Shown here: piece by piece, positions 5,623-7,141 of the stretch
How the letters are laid out: the number at the start of each line of letters is the position of its first letter
Position numbering within the stretch: position 1 is the first letter of the stretch
Source: JBBSEZ01 sp038239195
GTDB lineage: Bacteria > Planctomycetota > Planctomycetia > Gemmatales > Gemmataceae
Direction: 5' to 3'
NCBI GenBank assembly: GCA_038239195.1
Contig: JBBSEZ010000493.1
Location: forward strand, 1 to 7,141
Length of the DNA stretch: 7,141 nt
The notes under the pieces: generated by a model
Seen by the model: only the letters and a program-made list of their open reading frames with translations
Told to the model about the DNA's origin: nothing
Database searches by the model: none
Position numbers and translations under genes: made by a program

Positions 5623-5638
5623 AAAAAAAGAGAAGCAA
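5611..5638 (-). promoter_or_regulatory. Candidate sigma-70 promoter of the zinc-ribbon pair
   Basis: On the minus strand a TTGCTT hexamer (5638-5633; three of six consensus bases) is followed after 16 nt, including a run of seven T, by TACAAT (5616-5611; five of six bases of TATAAT). The -10 lies wholly within the palindromic operator. The predicted start near 5604 leaves a leader of about 50 nt before the ATG at 5555. Confidence 0.5.
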
Positions 5639-5663
5639 GGGCCTGCATGGGCGTCGTTGCGTG

Positions 5664-6146
5664 TCAGCGAGCGCCATTTTTCGGGAGTGGCGTTGCGCCC
5701 AGACCGGCGGCGGCGAGGGCGCGGGCCTCGGGGTACGGCGCCAGCAAGCGCGTCATCGAGGCGAGGAGCGCCTGCACCTCGGGCTCGGCGAGGCGCGAGC
5801 CGCGCCCGCCCTTGCCAGGCGCGGCGGGCCGCACGGGGCTGGTCCAGCCGGGCCTGTTGGGCGCCTCCCGGCCGGGGCCCTGGCGCAGCCAGTCCATCGG
5901 CTTGTCGGTGAGGACGGCGATCTCGGCGCCGAGGCGCGCTTGTGCCCCGGCCTGGAACACGGACTCGTAGAAGGCGCGGTGGAGCGCGCCGGCGCCGCGC
6001 GCCCGGCCGCGCTTCAGCCAGCGCTCGAAGACGCGCCGGGGCACGCCGGCCGCCTCGGCCGCGACGTGGGGGAAGCCGCCGGCGCGGATGAACGCGGCGA
6101 TCTGTTGCCGAACGTCGGCTGTCGGGGGGTGGCGTTTGCGAGACAT
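5664..6146 (-). CDS. HTH protein resembling a phage terminase small subunit
   Basis: A 160-residue protein with a helix-turn-helix at about residues 11-47: a first helix ending in AAFIRAGGFPHV, a second in AAEAAGV, and a recognition helix RRVFERWLKRG. This is the pattern seen in terminase small subunits and transposase-type HTH domains. A second helical part (about 56-80) leads to a conserved-looking segment, DKPMDWLRQGPG and RPGWTSPVRP (81-107), then a basic linker and a leucine/alanine-rich C-terminal helix (about 120-150). There is no signal peptide. The open frame continues upstream to 6962, but that part only shadows the ABC-GNAT gene; the ATG at 6146, 20 nt after the ABC-GNAT stop, is the sensible start, although no strong Shine-Dalgarno is visible. 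It is probably cotranscribed with ABC-GNAT. Likely DNA-binding; whether it serves packaging, regulation or a modification system is unknown. Confidence 0.75.
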   Translation of the reverse strand: MSRKRHPPTADVRQQIAAFIRAGGFPHVAAEAAGVPRRVFERWLKRGRARGAGALHRAFYESVFQAGAQARLGAEIAVLTDKPMDWLRQGPGREAPNRPGWTSPVRPAAPGKGGRGSRLAEPEVQALLASMTRLLAPYPEARALAAAGLGATPLPKNGAR

Positions 6147-6166
6147 GGTAGGTCGTCGAAATTGGG

Positions 6167-7141
6167 TCAGCGGGACAGGAGGAGCCGGGCCAGGCGGCCC
6201 GGCAGGGGAGGGCCGACGTACTCGAAGCCGGCGGTCAGGCGCGTCGCGGCGTGTTTCAGCCCCGGCATGCGGTCGCCGCGCGCGTCGGCCAGCGAGGGAG
6301 CGCGGTGCATGCGCCAGTGGGGCGAGGCCAGGCGGGCGCGGACCAAGGCGGGGTGCGTCGTCGTCGAGAGGGCGCGGTAGCCCAGCCCGCGCCACAGCGA
6401 CGCCACCAGCCCCGACAGCGCATGGCCGATGCCCACCCCCTGGAAGTCCGGCAGCGTCACCGTGCGGTGCTCGCGGCGCGCCGCTGCGCCGCGCCCGACG
6501 AACGGCAGCCAGGCGCTGAAGGCGACGGGGCGCCCGTCCCACTCGGCCAGGAAGCAGACCGCCCCGCTGGCCAGGGCGTGATTCAGGTAGTGATGCGATG
6601 AAAATAGGCGCCAGAGCGCCCGCCCACAGCGGGAGACGCGGAGCTCGACGGTGGGGCGTCGCCGAAGCCGCCTCCATTCGAAACGCGCCTCGGCCGGGCG
6701 GTACACCCAGTCGGGCTGGAGCCAGTCGATCACGTCGTCGTGGCACGTCACCGCGACGAAGCGCAGCGCCTGCTGGCGCACGGCGCGCGCCAGCGCCGCC
6801 GACCCCACCCGCGCCACCGTGCGATCGACCACGGAGGTGTATTCGTCCAGCACGATGGGCCGGCGTTTCTCCTGGGGGCAGGCCAGGGCCTCGGCGAGGA
6901 GCCTGGCCAGGGTGACGCGAAATTGCTGGCCGGTGGAGAGCACGCCGAACGGCCGCAGCCATGCCGGCGGCGAGGAGAAGCCGACGGCGGAGAGCAGGGC
7001 CGTTACCTCTTTCACCGACGCGGGCTCGGGGAAGGCGTCGAGCAGGCAGCGCTCGCGCGGCCAGGCCAGGTTGGCGGCGTGAGCGACCTCGTCCGGCCAG
7101 AGGTTGCGGGCGATGGTCGATTTGCCGCAGCCCGACGGGCC
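6167..7141 (-). CDS. ABC-type ATPase fused to a GNAT acyltransferase domain (5' end beyond the window)
   Basis: The visible 324 residues begin exactly at the Walker A motif: translating from 7141 in frame gives GPSGCGKST. An ABC signature, LSTGQQ, follows at 69-74; Walker B with catalytic Glu is PIVLDE at 95-100, then a D-loop-like SVVDR (103-107) and an H-loop histidine in VTCHD (His134). Only about 60 residues separate Walker A from the signature, and no clear Q-loop is visible, so the helical subdomain is very short and a normal membrane transporter is unlikely. After an Arg-rich linker comes a GNAT domain (about 170-285): HHYLN (183-187), FLAEWDGRPVAF (197-208), and the acyl-CoA loop QGVGIGHAL (234-242). 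GTG at 7015 is an internal valine, not the start. The stop is 20 nt from the HTH gene. The fusion and fold are confident; the substrate is unknown. A protein, small molecule or DNA base (Mom-like) are all possible. Confidence 0.85.
   Translation of the reverse strand, partial: GPSGCGKSTIARNLWPDEVAHAANLAWPRERCLLDAFPEPASVKEVTALLSAVGFSSPPAWLRPFGVLSTGQQFRVTLARLLAEALACPQEKRRPIVLDEYTSVVDRTVARVGSAALARAVRQQALRFVAVTCHDDVIDWLQPDWVYRPAEARFEWRRLRRRPTVELRVSRCGRALWRLFSSHHYLNHALASGAVCFLAEWDGRPVAFSAWLPFVGRGAAARREHRTVTLPDFQGVGIGHALSGLVASLWRGLGYRALSTTTHPALVRARLASPHWRMHRAPSLADARGDRMPGLKHAATRLTAGFEYVGPPLPGRLARLLLSR

Noticed and set aside
5601..5629. The palindrome plus the A/T run as a Rho-independent terminator for the HTH gene
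   Set aside because: In leftward RNA the U-run comes before the stem, not after it, and in rightward RNA the stem is followed by A, not U. The stem is also AT-rich. An operator/promoter reading fits better.
6147..6962. N-terminal extension of the HTH protein to an ATG at 6962
   Set aside because: This stretch is the wrong frame of the ABC-GNAT gene, whose own frame holds the signature, Walker B and GNAT motifs. The HTH protein is taken to start at 6146.
7013..7015. GTG at 7015 as the start of the ABC-GNAT protein
   Set aside because: The frame stays open to the window edge and encodes Walker A (GPSGCGKST) upstream, so this GTG is an internal valine.

Overview
The window is GC-rich DNA (protein genes with strongly G/C-biased third positions) that most resembles a planctomycete of the Gemmata/Gemmataceae type. 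Three things point there: a secreted CE15-type esterase fused to a ThuA domain, an ABC-ATPase/GNAT fusion next to a terminase-small-subunit-like HTH protein, and dispersed palindromic intergenic repeats. The taxonomy is inference from recalled family distributions; no rRNA or marker gene is present.

Layout: (1) Positions 1-232 are intergenic, with the first codons of a probable leftward gene at the edge and a 36-bp repeat present twice. (2) A rightward gene (233-1456) encodes a DUF2201-type protein with an HExxH metallopeptidase-like N-terminus and a von Willebrand A-like C-terminus. (3) Convergent to it, two leftward genes probably form an operon: a secreted CE15-like esterase/ThuA fusion (2888-4909), then a soluble cytochrome P450 (1477-2835). 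The esterase has its own good ribosome binding site and an extended -10 promoter. (4) Positions 4910-5107 are intergenic, holding that promoter, a 14-bp perfect inverted repeat and a terminator-like hairpin. (5) All remaining genes are leftward: an ABC-ATPase/GNAT fusion (6167 to beyond 7141, Walker A exactly at the edge), a 160-residue HTH protein (5664-6146), and two overlapping zinc-ribbon microproteins (5280-5555 and 5108-5329).

The right third is the accessory-looking part and the best candidate for an undescribed system. The ABC-GNAT and HTH genes are 20 nt apart and look co-transcribed. The zinc-ribbon pair then starts from its own promoter, whose -10 hexamer lies inside a perfect 8+6+8 palindrome that matches the CTGT-N8-ACAG pattern of the proteobacterial LexA (SOS) box. 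The zinc-ribbon unit ends in a stem that pairs fully (with one G·U) only in the leftward transcript. A DNA-binding HTH protein, a GNAT domain with loose resemblance to Mom-type DNA-modifying enzymes, and a damage-type operator suggest a phage-derived or DNA-modification/defence module. That function is a hypothesis only.
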